Assembly: GCF_902167145.1 (NCBI RefSeq)
Contig: NC_050102.1
Span: 12,772,850 to 12,836,849, forward strand
Direction: 5' to 3'
DNA from: Zea mays
Lineage: Eukaryota > Streptophyta > Magnoliopsida > Poales > Poaceae
DNA: 64,000 nucleotides
Below, piece after piece: positions 35,066-47,448 of the stretch. Made by a program: the position numbers and the translations under genes. Below the pieces are notes generated by a model. The model saw nothing but the letters and a program-made list of their open reading frames with translations. It was not told the DNA's origin and made no database searches. The first letter of the stretch is position 1; the number at the start of each line of letters is the position of its first letter.

Positions 35066-38000
35066 TGTGGCAGAACCGCCCGAATTATTCTAGCTTAAGT
35101 GCCTAAGTCACGCCTCGGGGGCCGTTACACACTTAAATCAGAATAACCCGTCAGTCCCTCAGATCTAGTCTGATAAAGCCAGTTAACCAGGATCAAATAC
35201 CACAATCTCACTCAAAAGTGAGTCATAGAAGAAATACAATAAAACGAGAATACCTCAAATTAAAGTACTGAATTATTACATAAATTGGAGTTTTTCAATT
35301 AGCTGAAATAAGTTCATAAAATAAGATGCATCAGATAATCGTATCGTCGGTAGCGAGGAAATGGGCAAGGCCTAGCCCACTACTCCTCCTGCTCCTCTCC
35401 TGCCGGAGCAGCATCCCACTCGACCGTCCAACCCGGTGGCAGAGTGGTAGGCCAAGTCACACCATCAACCATATCCTGAAGCGTACCTGCAAAAATTATG
35501 CCACAAGCAAGGCTGAGTATACTAATACCCAGCTAGACTTACCTGGTGTGAGGGAACTACTCCTCTACCTCTAGACCATGCAGCTGTTTGGCTGAGGGGT
35601 TTGGTTTGCCAAAAGCACTAGCTGAGTCTAAAATCAATTTTTAGCTTTTCAGTTTCTAGTGTCATTATCTTAGCTAAGTTTGCTCCTTCTAAGCATACAT
35701 GGTAGCAAGCATTTAGTGCAATCAACAAGTTATCTCATGTAAACCTCATTTCACTTCTTACTCAATGTAGTACAAGGGGTCAGGCAGTCTCATTAGCTGC
35801 GAGAAGCAGACGATTCGAATCGAGTTTTAACCGTGCAAGGTAAACCTAAACACACGACATGTCAGGGCACTCCGTCCCAACACACGTCAACCATCCCCAT
35901 CGATTCCCCGTTCGCGGCCAGGGCTCACTGCCTTGGCATACAATGCTCCACTGACCCCGGCTGCCGCCGTGCAGTGACCGCACTTGTACCCACCATAGCT
36001 AGCATGGGAGACCCAGTCTCATTATAAGTGAGGGGAAAAGTCCGCGCCCGGCTTCACTCAGGTACTAGGTTTACCGGTTACCATATTTCCCGTCATGTGT
36101 TTAGTACGTTCAAACACTTGACTCAGGTATCCACACATTAATCCTTAATTCCTTTTTCTCGTCTCATGGACAAGGCATCCTCCCTGGATCCAAGTCCATA
36201 GACCATCATAGATCCCGTTATCAAGATGAATACAATCAATTTCTGACCTCGCGCGAGTGCTAGAAAAATCACTCGACTTCTACCGAGATCCTGATTAGCA
36301 TAGCAGCTACTCGACCTAGCATACTAGTATTCATCTCAAAAAGGATTCCTAAGTTCATGCAACTAAAGGTTTCTAGCAACTCCTACACTTAAGTGCACAT
36401 TACAAGCCTACAAACATTAAGTGTAGTAAAGTAGCATATATAAATGGTTATGCATAAAACCGGGGCTTGCCTTCAGATGCTGGGGCTGCGGGGAGATCTT
36501 CAATGGTAGTCTCGGGAGCTTTCTCCTGATCTTCCTCTTGGACAGCTCCTTGCTCGGGGATGAGCACGTACTCTCCGTCAGCTAGATTGCAGTCTAATGA
36601 ATGCAATGAGTAAGATACATGCATGATATGATATGAAAGCTAGCACTTAACTTTAAGGGTGAATGATTAAATTACGAGGTAGAGCTTAATCTTGCTACTT
36701 GAAGATTCTTGGAGTATACTTAACAACTCAGGGTTAAGATTAGTTGACTAAGTGGTAAGTCTATTTTGATTTTCCATTAAATTCTTTTTAATGTCCTCGT
36801 GAGAATTTATCCAGATTTTTAGTTGAACTTATCGGAGCGAGGTTTATTATTTTCCTTTCTTCTTATTTCTTTTATGCATTTAAGGTGGTTTTGAACTACA
36901 AGTTATATTAATAAATTTCTAAAACTTCTGTAAAAATTACAGTGGCTTCTTACTGGTGTATAATTCTCTGTCTCAAAATTTGGGGCTTAAACAATTAGGA
37001 GTTCTCTCTGTATAAAATTATGAAATTTTAGGGCAGAAGGGGTGTTTTGAACTACATCTCCTTTTTAACAGTGAGTTATTCTCTAAGACATATTTTTGCT
37101 GGCATCTAGATGTTATAACATGACTTTGTACAAATTTTCAGCCACTAATACTTATTAGTTATTTTCTTGTGATTTTCCAATGTTTCTAGCCAAAAGGGTG
37201 CTTTCTACTACCACTATATTTGAAAAATATCAAACAACAGATTTCTGATTTTTCCTAGCTTCTTCTTTGTGCAAGAGCAATCATTCTGATGTTTGGCATC
37301 TCTTTGCTTAAGGGAAGGGTGGTAGGAATTAATTGGATTAAATGGCCTTTTTCATGAAGTATTTGCAATAGGTATTATTGGTAGCTTTTAATTGGGTTTT
37401 GCATTTTTCTCTGGTGGCCTACTTCATTATTAATCTAGTAAAAATTTATTTGCCCAGTGTTGCACATTTTTTGGCTTACTTATGATTTAATTGAAATATG
37501 ACTTAATATCAAGTTCCTTTTGTTTACCCTATTTAAAATGATGGGCTGGGGTGTTTATCATTTTTGTAGTGGGGTTCTAGTGGTTACAAGTCCACTGGAT
37601 TTTTTTAGCAGTTTTAGATTTGCTTTTATAATTCTAAAAATTATTTTCTAGTTGGAATAATGCTAAATAAAACATTTCACTTTGATTCTGTTTTGGACTA
37701 GGGGTCTCTTTATTTTTCCTAGGTTCTCTGTTACTTAAGTAGGCTAGGAAAAATAATTGCAGTCACTATTCATTACTTTATAATACCTTTCTGATTTTCT
37801 TACGTTTTGGGAAAAAATGGCTTTTATTGAATAACCCTACTTAAACTTTCAATACTGGGGTGTCTAGTGTTTTTAAACAGTGTCTAATTGGGCTTTGAAC
37901 ATCTACAAATTTTCTCAAGTTCAGCACAAGCATAACTAATTTTCTTTAATTTAATAAGGTTTGGTCAGTTTCTGTAATTAATTTCAAACTCAAAAATTCA

Positions 38001-39716
38001 AATAAAAAAGCATGGGGTTCCGTATTTTTAATTGATAGTCCATAATATTTTGAATCCAGCAAAATTGGTTTGACAATTTTTGGTTAAATATTCCTCAAGT
38101 TATGAATTTCCTAAGTTCTCTGCTGAATAATAAAAGATTAATTAGAAATGGTTTAAAGAAAAGCAGTTTTGCGCTGGGTCCCTGGCGAAAGATTTTAAAG
38201 GAATTACAGACAGGTCCCCGGGGCACTATTCATTTGAGTCTACGTCTCTACAGAAAACCCCCTAGGGTTTCTGGAAATCGAACCCGCGGTGCCTCCCTAA
38301 TGGAACAGTCGCCGCGGAGAACAAAGGGGCGGAGGGGCTTACTGGAGGCGAGGTTGCTCCGGTGAGGTGGTCGAGGATGTAGGGGAGGTCTCGGGGATCA
38401 CGACGATGTGCGGGTCACCGTCGGGGATGGTCGGAGTCGACCGGTCCACATGCGCAGGCGGAGATGCTCGTTGGCGGCGAGGAATCCGGCCTAACCATGG
38501 CACGATAGATCAATTGAACGGGTCAGATAGCTTCATGGGATGCTAGGGAAGACGTGGGTGCAAGGAATTGGAAAATGACTTACCGGTTAGTTCGGTCCAC
38601 GCGCGGCGGCGGAAGACCAAAGTCTGGCGAAGGTGAATCTGCTTCTCCGGTGAGGCAATGCCTCGTCTCAAGCTTGGACAAGCTTCACGGCTTCACGGGG
38701 AAGCGATCCAGGGGCTAGGGCGAGGCTGGGGTTCAACAGAAATGGCTGGCCACGATGGCCGGGCTTGGGCAGAGATGGCGAGCGGCGGTGCTTGCTTTTC
38801 ACGGCGAGCTCCGGTGATCTCTGGCTCGGGCGAGGCTTTGGGTATGCAAGTGCCAATGGCTAAGGCCTCTGGAGGCATTTATAGGCGAGGGCGAGGCACA
38901 GATGCGCGGGGCGGGGCACGCGCTACTGCGGCCAGTCCGCGCTCGGCCGGTCAGGCAAGCGATCAAACACGTGTCTCTTTGCTTCTGCCCGAGTTCAAGC
39001 GCTCATAGGTTGAAGATCTTCGCGAATTTGGGCATGATCACTGTGCAAGATTTGCTCCCCCGACAGAGCTTTGTCGTTTATGTGTGAAAGTCGAGCGGTT
39101 TGGGGCAGTGTACAGAGAGTTGTCGTGTCACAAAGGTGGCAGTGTCACAAGGTTGAGTCCCGAGGTAAATCCATGTCAAGGGCGTGTCAAACGGTGGAGA
39201 GAGGTTTCCAAACTTTGCCACGGCGTGTTCAAGGGAATTTGGCACCACTTTGATATTTGGACTTGTTTGGTTTGAGTTTTGAAAAACAGAGAACGTGATT
39301 GATCTTTGGAAAGGGGGCTAAAATTCAGATTCTGAATTTCTGAATTTCCCCCAAGTGCATTAGTTTAGGGGCTGTTTTGGGGATTTTGAAAAGTTCAAAT
39401 GGCAAAACTTCCTTACTATGCTTTGTTGGTTGATTAGTGAACTAAAACTTTGAAATTTGGTTTTTACCAAAATTTGTATTTTTCTCCCAAGATTTTTCCC
39501 AAATACCCCTTTATGCTTAAATGGTTCACTTAGGATTAATTAGGGTTTGAGAGTTTCCCTTCCTTAAGATTCATGAAAAGATTAAGGAGAGTTTGAGAAG
39601 ACTCATTATAATTCTTTGTTCTTACTTTTTGATGTTTATCCTTTCATTTGGCTTACATGTGATAACGGTTTGGGTTAGCTTAAGGAAGAAACCCCAAGTG
39701 ACACTGGGGTGTCACA
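35066..39716 (-). mobile_element. 3' LTR of gypsy element 2 (4.65 kb)
   Basis: Ends are TGTGACACCCCAG (minus strand at 39716) and GGCGGTTCTGCCACA (at 35066). It pairs with 56106-60773; over the first 165 bp I count about 10 differences, so the insertion is not recent. The 5 bp outside, aaaaa (35061-35065), match 60774-60778. ORFs inside (for example 38658-39008) occur in both LTRs and have no domains. The stretch around 38380-38960 is GC-rich and may hold the promoter. Confidence 0.93.
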
Positions 39717-39730
39717 ACCTTCCCCCTTAA
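39717..39730 (-). other. Polypurine tract of element 2
   Basis: The minus strand reads TTTAAGGGGGAAGGT directly before the LTR start TGTGACACC. Positions 39731-39959 are a 3' untranslated stretch with no gene seen. Confidence 0.8.
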
Positions 39731-39959
39731 AGGAATCTCGTCCCGAGATTTGGGTCGGAGTCCTCCCGGGGTGAAGCGAAGGGTGGGACTTACTTGAAGT
39801 GGATGTTTTATTTATTAAGGCAACTGCTCTTCGAATGTCATTCTCTTTGCAACTTTAGAAGGAAGTCCTTTTAACTCTTGGCTTATAATTAACTCTCTTT
39901 ATATTAAGTTCATTTTTTGAAATTTAGATTCGAAGGGCAGGGGAGGGGTTTGGGTATGA

Positions 39960-41630
39960 TTACGTACCAATTTCCTTAGGCAGACAATCGGGAAAGTTGG
40001 AACGCGGAAATTCCTTAGTCTCCCAAGTAGCCTCTTCCTTTGAGTGATTACTCCATTGGATCTTATACATCTTGATCGATTTAGCCCGAGTTGATCTTTC
40101 TTTGCAATCCAGAATCTTGGAAGGGTACTCTTGGTACGATAGATCTGGCTCTATCTCCAGTTCTGGTTCTGCTATGATCTCGGTCGGCAATCGAACACAC
40201 TTCTTCAGTTGAGATACATGGAACACACTGTGGATGGCAGACATTTTTGGAGGTAACTTCAATTTGTATGCCACGGGTCCACATGCCTCTATGATCTCAT
40301 AAGGTCCAATGTAATGAGGGGCTAACTTGCCTTTGATTCCAAATCTCTGCACTCCCTTGGTGGGTGATACCTTTAGATAAACGAAATCTCCCACCTCGAA
40401 CTAGAGAGGTTTCCTTCTCTTATCATGGTAACTCTTCTGCCTGGCCTGAGCCGCTTCTAGATTCTTCCTGATTAGTTTGACCTTCCTTTCGGCTTCAGTC
40501 ACTAAGTCAGGTCCGAAAACTTCTCTTTCTCCAGGCTGAGACCAATTGAGCGGTGTTCTACATCTCCTCCCATAGAGAGCTTCAAAGGGTGCCATCTTTA
40601 AGCTGGATTGATAACTATTGTTATAAGCAAACTCTGCCAAGGAGAGGTGCTTATCCCAGTTCTTGCCATAATTGATCGCACAAGCTCTCAGCATATCTTC
40701 AAGAATTTGATTCACCCTCTCAGTCTGACCATCAGTCTACGGGTGGTAAGCTGAACTTCTGATTAGCTTGGTTCCCAAGGACTCTTGCAGTTGTTCCCAA
40801 AATCTGGCAACAAATTGGGCTCCTCGGTCAGATACAATAGTTCAAGGCAATCCATGCAAACACACGATCCGGTCAATGTACAACTCTGCATACTTTTGTG
40901 CCTTATCAGTGGTGTGCACTCGGAGAAAATGTGCCACTTTCGTCAGTCGGTCCACAATAACCCAAATCAAATCATGATGACGAGAGGTGTTGGGCAGACC
41001 CACAATGAAATCCATGCTGATGTCGTCCCATTTCCACGAAGGTATAGATAGGGGTTGCAAAGCTCCAGCTGATTTCAAGTGGCTTGCCTTTATCCTCTGA
41101 CAGGTGTCACATTTTGATACATATCGGGCTATCTCCCTCTTCATTCTAGTCCACCAATACAAGGGCTTCAGATCATGGTACATTTTGGTGCTCCCCGGAT
41201 GCATGGAGAATTTGGAGAGATGGGCCTCATCCAAGATTCTCTTCTTGAGATCCTTATTTTTAGGAACTACCAATCTACTTTCAAACCACAATATGCCCTT
41301 TCCATCTTGGCAAAAACATTTATACTTCTCGGTCTTCTGATGGAGGTTCTCCTTAATGATTTGTACTCCCTTGTCACTGAGCTGGGCCATGATGATCTGG
41401 TCTCGCAAAGTTGGCTCAACGGAAATATGAGACAAGGCACTAGAAGGAATCACTTCGATCTTCATTTTGCTCAACTCATCACACCAGGTGTTAATGCGAG
41501 AATCCATCATAACACAGTTGCATTGCAACTTCCGACTCAAGGCATCGGCTACCACATTGGCTTTTCCTGGGTGATAATGTACCTCCAGGTCATAGTCCTT
41601 GATCAGTTGTAGCCATCTTCTCTGCCTCAT
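39960..41630 (-). pseudogene. Element 2 pol: integrase with chromodomain-like tail
   Basis: On the minus strand: the end of RNase H (LKYIFTQADLNMRQRRW, then ADALSRK), a zinc-binding part with HLSKFSMHPGSTKMYHDLK and CDTCQRIK, the DDE core (MDFIVGLP, SDRGAQF after a stop, TDGQTERVNQILED), then VYLKVSPTKGVQRFG and a tail with YKIQWSNHSKEEATWETKEF that keeps the Trp lost in element 1. Stops fall at about 40842 (TGA), at HP-stop-TDGQ (about 40738) and at 40399, so three lesions separate otherwise intact blocks. It is better preserved than element 1. The final stop is at about 39960. Confidence 0.9.
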
Positions 41631-41689
41631 GTTGAGATCAGCCTGAGTAAAGATATACTTAAGGCTCTTATGATCAGTGAAGTTGTTGT

Positions 41690-42659
41690 AGTGGGTTCAC
41701 TCTAGGTCATGAGTGGGATAATTCTGCTCATGAGGCCTGAGTGCTCTTGATGCATAAGCAATGACTAGGTTGTCTTGCATCAAGACACAACCCAGTCCAG
41801 TGCCAGAGGCATCACAATACACATCAAATGGCTTGCTGCTGTCGGGTTGCGCTAACACCGGTGTTGTGGTCAGATGTTGCCTCAATGCATGGAAGGCATC
41901 TTCGCACTTCTGACCCCAAACAAACTTGGCTTCCTTCTTCAGCAATTCAGTGATGGGCTTCGCAATCCGAGAGAAATCCGGAATGAATCTTTGGTAATAA
42001 CCAGCTAATCCCAGAAAACTCTGAATCTGACGGACAGTCGTTGGTGGCTTCCAGTTCATCACCTCTTGCACCTTATCAGGATCAACAACTATGCCTGCCT
42101 GAGAGATAGTGTGACCCAAGAATTTAATCTCCTTTAGCCAAAAATCACACTTTGACAATTTGGCATAGAGACGGTGCTCTCGCAGAGGTTGAAGCACTAC
42201 ATGCAAATGCCCAGCATGTTCTTCTTCGCTCCTTGAGTACACCGGGATATCATCGATGAAAACCACCACGAATTTATCCAATTCAGGCATGAAAACAGAA
42301 TTCATCAGATACATGAAATATGCTGGCGCATTAGTCAGCCCAAAAGACATCACCAAGAATTCATACAACCCATATCTGGTCGAGAAAGCTGTCTTCGGAA
42401 TATCACTTGCCCGTATCTTGATCTGATGATAGCCGGAGCGAAGGTCTATCTTAGAAAACACTTTGGCTCTGACCAACTGATCGAAAAGAACATCAATACG
42501 AGGCAAATGATACTTGTTCTTGATAGTCACCGCATTAAGGGGGCGGTAATCTATGCACAGCCTCAAGCTTTCATCTTTCTTTTTCACAAACAAGGCTGGA
42601 CATCCCCAAGGCGAAGTACTTGGGCGAATAAAACCCTTGTCCAACAATTCTTGCTATTG
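41690..42659 (-). pseudogene. Element 2 pol: reverse transcriptase and RNase H
   Basis: The 316-aa frame has all main reverse transcriptase blocks: [39 protein letters not shown], the active site [21 protein letters not shown], and [20 protein letters not shown]. RNase H begins with [15 protein letters not shown] and reaches YPTHDLE at about 41700. There the frame ends and the next homologous block ([10 protein letters not shown]) is only about 25 bp away, so roughly 60-90 bp of the central RNase H region is missing by comparison with element 1 ([10 protein letters not shown]...). A TAG at about 42655 separates it from the upstream protease frame. Confidence 0.9.
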
Positions 42660-43526
42660 CTTCTTCAATTCTGCCAACTCAGCGAGTGGCATCCGGTAGG
42701 GCCTCTTGGAAATTTGTGCCGTTCCCAGTTGCAATTCGATGGCGAATTCGATGTCCCAGTCTGGTGGCATTCCTGGCAATTCATCAGGAAAAACATCTGC
42801 ATACTCACAGACCACTGGAATCTTCTTCACAGGTGACTCCATCATAGAAAAAGCACATGATTGAGTAGAATATTGGCTGGGTAGACACAATACCAGATCT
42901 TCGGAGGTAGGGGAACGAATCTCCAAGGCTCTGGCAGCTACATCCATCACTACCCGGTGATGAGTCATCCAGTCGGCTCCCAGAATGATATCCATACCCT
43001 CTAATCCCAAAATTAGGAGTGTGGTTTTGAAGATTTTACTTCCCATCGAGATAGGCACACTTTGGATTAATTGGTTGGTTGCAATTTTACCCCCAGGTGT
43101 GGTTATCATGAATGACCTTTTTGTATGACAGAAAGGCAATTGACATTTTGCACTGAACTTCTAGCTAATAAAACTATGAGATGCACCAGAATCAAACAGA
43201 ATTAAAGCAGGTTGATTAAAAACTGAAAAGATACCAGTCATGATGGGGGCTCCCTGAGGTAACTCCTCTAGAGTAGTGAAGTTGAGCTTCCCTTGTTTGA
43301 CTTGCACCTTCTGCTTTCTCCTTTTGTCTTGATTTGGTGCTGGCATCTGCCTCTGCTGGTTTCTTGTGCAATTCTTGGCATAGTGACCCACATTGCCACA
43401 AGTGAAGCACTTGTTCCCATTGCCCTGGTGGAACTGCTGCTGCTGTGAAGGCTGACTATTCCTTGGAGCGGGAGCTAGAAAACGAGTGGGTGCCGGCTGC
43501 TGCTGCTGCTGAGGTGGCCTGATCAC
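42654..43526 (-). pseudogene. Element 2 protease and zinc knuckle of gag-pol
   Basis: The upstream frame (43161-43526) has a Gln-rich linker, the zinc knuckle CFTCGNVGHYAKNC and the protease active site LILFDSGASHSFIS. A TAG at about 43163 breaks it. The downstream frame (42654-43139) has the protease's second half with IILGADWMTHH, then VFPDELPGMPPDWDIEFAI leading to reverse transcriptase. Gag and pol are a single frame in this lineage, so the knuckle and protease are contiguous. Confidence 0.88.
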
Positions 43527-43586
43527 CCATCTGCCTACCTGCTGCTGAAAACCCCTGCTCTGATTGTGAGAAATAATCCGAAATCT

Positions 43587-44341
43587 CTAGGCCTGAGCGG
43601 ATGGTGCTGCCATTGGTGCCTTTCTCTTCTTCTCTGCCCGGTGAGCTACAAAACAATCCTCCTGGGAGATGGCCAGGTTGACCAACTCATTGAAGCTATC
43701 AGCTCGCACAGTGTTGATATGTTCCCATAGCTTGGTGTTGAGACCCCTGCAGAAGCGGTCTCTCTTCTTCTCGTCGGAATTAGCATGATAATCTGCATAC
43801 TGGCACAGGTCGTTGAAGGCCTGGGCGTACTGCAATATCGTGCGGGTTCCTTGATTAAGTGCCAGAAACTCATTCAGCTTGCGATCAAGAATTCCTGCTG
43901 GAATATGGTGCCCTCTGAAAGCAGTCTTGAATTCCTCCCAAGACACTTCATGGTCAGCAGGTAGCATAGCACGGAAGTGGTCCAACAAGTTCGAGCAGAT
44001 CCGTGAAGCTGCTGCGCGGCGAAGCGAGTCTTGGTATCATCAGGGCAATCTCCTGTGAGGAGAGGAAACTTGGATTCCACAACGCGTAGCCACACGTCGG
44101 CATCCAACGGATCCTCTGCCTTGGTGAACAAGGGTGGTTGTGTACTCAGGAACTCCTGGTAGGTCGCCGCTGTTGGAGGTCGCTGCTGCTGGCCTCCACC
44201 ATACTGCTGAGGGTGGGGCTGGCGCTGCAAGAGCTGTCGCAGAATCTCATTCTGCTGGGCCATCAGCTCCTGCACTGTGGGAGCTAGAGGAGGTGGCAGG
44301 GGAACTTGCTCGTTATGCCTGCGATGCTGCCTAGCTGCCAT
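43587..44341 (-). pseudogene. Element 2 gag with single frameshift
   Basis: The ATG at 44341 opens MAARQHRRHNEQ and a Gln/Pro-rich start, then the capsid N-terminus with PPLFTKAEDPLDADVWLRVV. Near 43980 one base is missing, so the frame runs into a short wrong reading that ends at 43874. The continuing frame (43587-43988) has DHFRAMLPADHEVSWEEFK, YAQAFNDLCQYADY and FCRGLNTKLWEHI, typical of chromovirus Gag. A TAG at about 43587 follows SAQA. The 88 bp upstream lead to the Helitron at 44430. Confidence 0.88.
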
Positions 44342-44684
44342 CTGAAAACAGAGATTGTCGCCAATGTTATCTCAATTCATCAGCTCAAACGACATGCTAT
44401 TATCTCGCATGGAAAGAATATTGCCATAATCTCTACTACTCTATATGTGTGGACTGTAGGCGTCCACATTTTGGTTCTGCCATCGCTGCCATCGCGCGCT
44501 ACGCTCCCTCCCCGCGCCCGTAGTCCCCGCGCCCCGTCCCGCAATTCTTCCCCGCCCGTCAATGGAAGGTCCCGCCGCTCCCGCAGTCCGCGCCATCAAC
44601 GCCTCGCCCGCAGTCCGCAGGCCATCAATGGAAGGTCGCGCCGCGCATTCCTTGCCGGCAACGCCCGCAGTCCCCGTCGCGCCC

Positions 44685-45146
44685 TCAAAGCTCCGCGCAT
44701 CGTCGTCTGCTCCCCGCCCATCCCGCCGCCGCGTCCGCCCCCTCCCCCACCGAAGGAATCCCCACGGACTCCGCCCCGTGTCGCCTCCCCGGCTCCCCAG
44801 AATGCGATCCTCTCTCCCTCAATCCCCGCCGCCTCAACTCAGATCGCCGCCCTCGCTCTCGATCCTCGTCACGCCATCCGACGATCCACTCTCCTCGGCC
44901 CCAACGCGCCGACCCACCCTGGCTCTCCATGGAAGGCCGTGGAAGGCGCGACCACTGCGAGGAGGGCCTGATGATAAGGGGCTCTAGCTGGCGCGCGGCG
45001 CGCGCCTGCGCGAGGATCTCCGTGGCTCGCTCCGACAGCCGCGGGAACGGCAGGACGTGGAAGCGGGTGGAGGGCGCGGCGTCGTCGGCGGCGAGGATCT
45101 CCGGCGCGACGTGCGCCAGCCTCCCTTCCCAGTCCCCCTTCCCCAC
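44685..45146 (-). CDS. Unrecognised GC-rich ORF in Helitron, possible captured fragment
   Basis: The 153-aa minus-strand frame contains a protein-like part (RLAHVAPEILAADDAAPSTR and LSERATEILAQARAARQLEP) that looks like real plant coding sequence, in opposite orientation to the other fragments. I do not recognise the family. The remainder is low-complexity Gly/Arg/Glu. It could be an exon of an upstream neighbouring gene captured with the alpha-adaptin promoter. Confidence 0.3.
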   Translation of the reverse strand: MGKGDWEGRLAHVAPEILAADDAAPSTRFHVLPFPRLSERATEILAQARAARQLEPLIIRPSSQWSRLPRPSMESQGGSARWGRGEWIVGWRDEDRERGRRSELRRRGLRERGSHSGEPGRRHGAESVGIPSVGEGADAAAGWAGSRRRCAEL

Positions 45147-45225
45147 CTACGACGACCGCCGCGGATGTATCAAAAAATCTTCCTCCTCCCGTCGCCTCCG
45201 CGCGTGGAGGCGACGATCCATTCCG

Positions 45226-45248
45226 CCCCCCCCCCCCCCCCCCCCCCC
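45226..45248. repeat. Poly-C tract (23 bp)
   Basis: An uninterrupted run of 23 C in the 5' leader ahead of the alpha-adaptin fragment. Its length may be unreliable in assembly. Confidence 0.9.
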
Positions 45249-45348
45249 GTAGGATTTTGCTCCTCCGATCCGGACGTCAGATCTCGCGTGGCGGCACGCG
45301 AATCTAGGGTTTCTCTAGAGGCGGCGGCGGCGGCCGGAACAGGGGCAG

Positions 45349-45438
45349 ATGGCGCTCTTGGGGATGCGGGGGCTCTCGGTCTTCATCAGCGACATACGCA
45401 ACTGCCACAACAAGGAGCAGGAGCGCCTCCGCGTCGAG
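45349..45438 (+). pseudogene. Captured AP-2 alpha-adaptin first exon fragment
   Basis: ATG at 45349 opens MALLGMRGLSVFISDIRN followed by CHNKEQERLRVE, which matches the N-terminus of plant AP-2 complex subunit alpha (MRGLSVFISDxRNCxNKExERLRV). AP-2 alpha takes part in clathrin-mediated endocytosis at the plasma membrane. A GC-rich leader with CTAGGGTTT and a GGCGGCGG run precedes it, probably the parent's 5' UTR. After residue 30 the sequence no longer resembles adaptin and leads into unrelated text, so only about 30 of roughly 1,000 residues are present. It is a captured fragment, not a gene. Confidence 0.85.
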
Positions 45439-45730
45439 AGTGGACACCATACTTCACCCATTCCTTCTCGGCGCTCGACCAGGAAGACTACAGCCAGGTA
45501 CGATGATACTATGTATTATGTAGTGTTCCTTGCACAATCTAGCAGACCCGGACGCCAGTGGGGAGGCGGCGGGTGTTCGTGTAGATAGAGACTGGCTGCA
45601 TTCTCGGCATGTACCTGGACCGCGGGGACAACACACACTGTCAAGCGCTACTTGCAGCTCACGCTCAACGTGCCCAGCGGCGAGACCTCCCTCACTTTCG
45701 ACGATCGCGTCTTAGACGAAAAATGCTTGG

Positions 45731-45922
45731 GTAAAGGAGTTTGGCTTGGATGCTATGTGGAAGAGCCCGAATGGCACAATTAGGAACATTCTAAATGGTA
45801 AGATGCTGCTACAACCTATAAGTTTAACATTTCTTGAGTCATCTGGACTGACGGTTTCATTCTTGTGCTCACTTTCTGTAGGCACTGTGTTCAGAGAACC
45901 AATCATCTGCAAAAATGTCCCA
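45731..45922 (+). pseudogene. Captured NADP-isocitrate dehydrogenase exons
   Basis: Exon part 45731-45797 encodes [20 protein letters not shown] plus LN and ends in a GTAAG donor. After an 84-bp intron ending TAG at 45881, the next exon (45882-45922) encodes [13 protein letters not shown], with the Gly codon split across the junction. This is the conserved KSPNGTIRN...[13 protein letters not shown] segment of eukaryotic NADP-dependent isocitrate dehydrogenase, an enzyme making 2-oxoglutarate and [13 protein letters not shown] belongs to the substrate-binding region. The frame stops (TAG) right after NVP, where Arg is expected. Only about 35 of some 410 residues are present. Confidence 0.88.
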
Positions 45923-47448
45923 TAGCTTGTTGTAGATATGGAAGGAAGACCACAATCATAGGTACTCATTTATGTATATTTAAAAAAAATCTTCTCTAAT
46001 TTTTTTCTATGTAGTAAAATTTAGTGCATCCTAAAATATACTCCATAATTTGTGATTTATGAAACAATGGCTAAAAAGTTACAACTTTCGAATTATTTGT
46101 TTAAACAAACCAAAAACTCTAGAACCAGTATATTTAATTTTATTTGTTTTTCCTGATGCGAACACGAGCATATCTGATTTATCCATCTCTATAAACAGCA
46201 GGTCATACAAGGTTTTTAGGTTTAGTGGAGCTTGCATTGACTAACATTTTTTCTCAAGAGCCAACGCTGATATTATACTTCCTGCATTGATTTGTTGTGC
46301 TCATTTTCCCCTTGTCATGGGTTTGCGTGCTAGGCCTTATCTAATTCACCCATAGATGATGTGCATGCTCTGACCCCTAGGTAGGCCGTGGTTTATGATT
46401 ATTGGACATGTAGCCATCTCGCTAATCGTGGACTGCAATGACTTTTGATAATTGGGACTTGTTTGATAATATTTTAGTGTTGGTTATTCCGTTTCCGCGT
46501 CATGTGCCTTCCCTGTGCACACCAGCACATACACTGTAGCCTGAGTTTGTCCACTGGTGGTTATTGTGCGGAAGAGAGCTTGTGCTTCTGAATATCTGGT
46601 TTTCTGTATTGCTTTGTTCAACGCCGATGTTCCATGGGGCATTGGATTCTCGCAGATATAAGTGTCAGAGTGTGTGATTTTCTTACGCTTGGTGCCCCTA
46701 ATAACAATCTTATTAGGTCCATCAGCCTTTCCTGATCAACTGTGCTGCGTGCTGTAACATTGCTGCTCTGTTTGGGAGCATAGGTGGGTGCGAAGCTATT
46801 GGGGTAGGAGTAGGACAGTGGTTATGGCTACAGCTGAAACATCTGAAGCCAAAAGCAAACTGATTTGGGTGACTAAAATTTGGACCTGAAAGAACCTAAT
46901 GAATTGTGTCTTGTGGTGATTCAAATTCAAGATGCATGTGCAACACAGACATGCAGCAACGCAAGGATGAAACGAGGCCTATTTGCAGATTTAGTTGGTT
47001 TGAATGTTTAGCCTGTTGGTTTGGTTTTAGGATATACTAGGGATTGATTAGTTTGTTAGGAACTTCAGGAGATGTCATCAGTGCCCTATATAAACCTATG
47101 GATGGTGAATTTTAGCTCACTTTACTCCCCTAAACTATTTGAAATTGTCCAATCTACACCCTAATTAGAATTTTCTTGTATGTCTCTCATAAGATTTGAA
47201 TTTTAGGTTCAAATTTTGTGGGTCATAGCTGACATAATACATTAATACTGTACTTTTTTAAAAAATATATATGCTTTCTAACAATTTATTTTCAGAGGGG
47301 AGGGGGATTTCTCTGTTTCCTTCTGTATTTGTCTTATGTTTTCGTTGCTCCATTTGCTTAAGTACATCTTAAACAGTATTGGTGCCTTCATCCTTCCATT
47401 TTCGTTGAAGTTCTATTTCTAACACTTGCCTAAATTATTTATTGTAAG

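Noticed and set aside
35833..39253. ORFs of 60-116 aa in element 2's 3' LTR, repeated at 56875-60334
   Set aside because: They are present in both LTRs by descent, change length between the copies through frameshifts, and show no domain.
45349..45506. Possible real alpha-adaptin gene start
   Set aside because: Similarity ends after about 30 residues and the following sequence belongs to other genes. It lies inside a Helitron.
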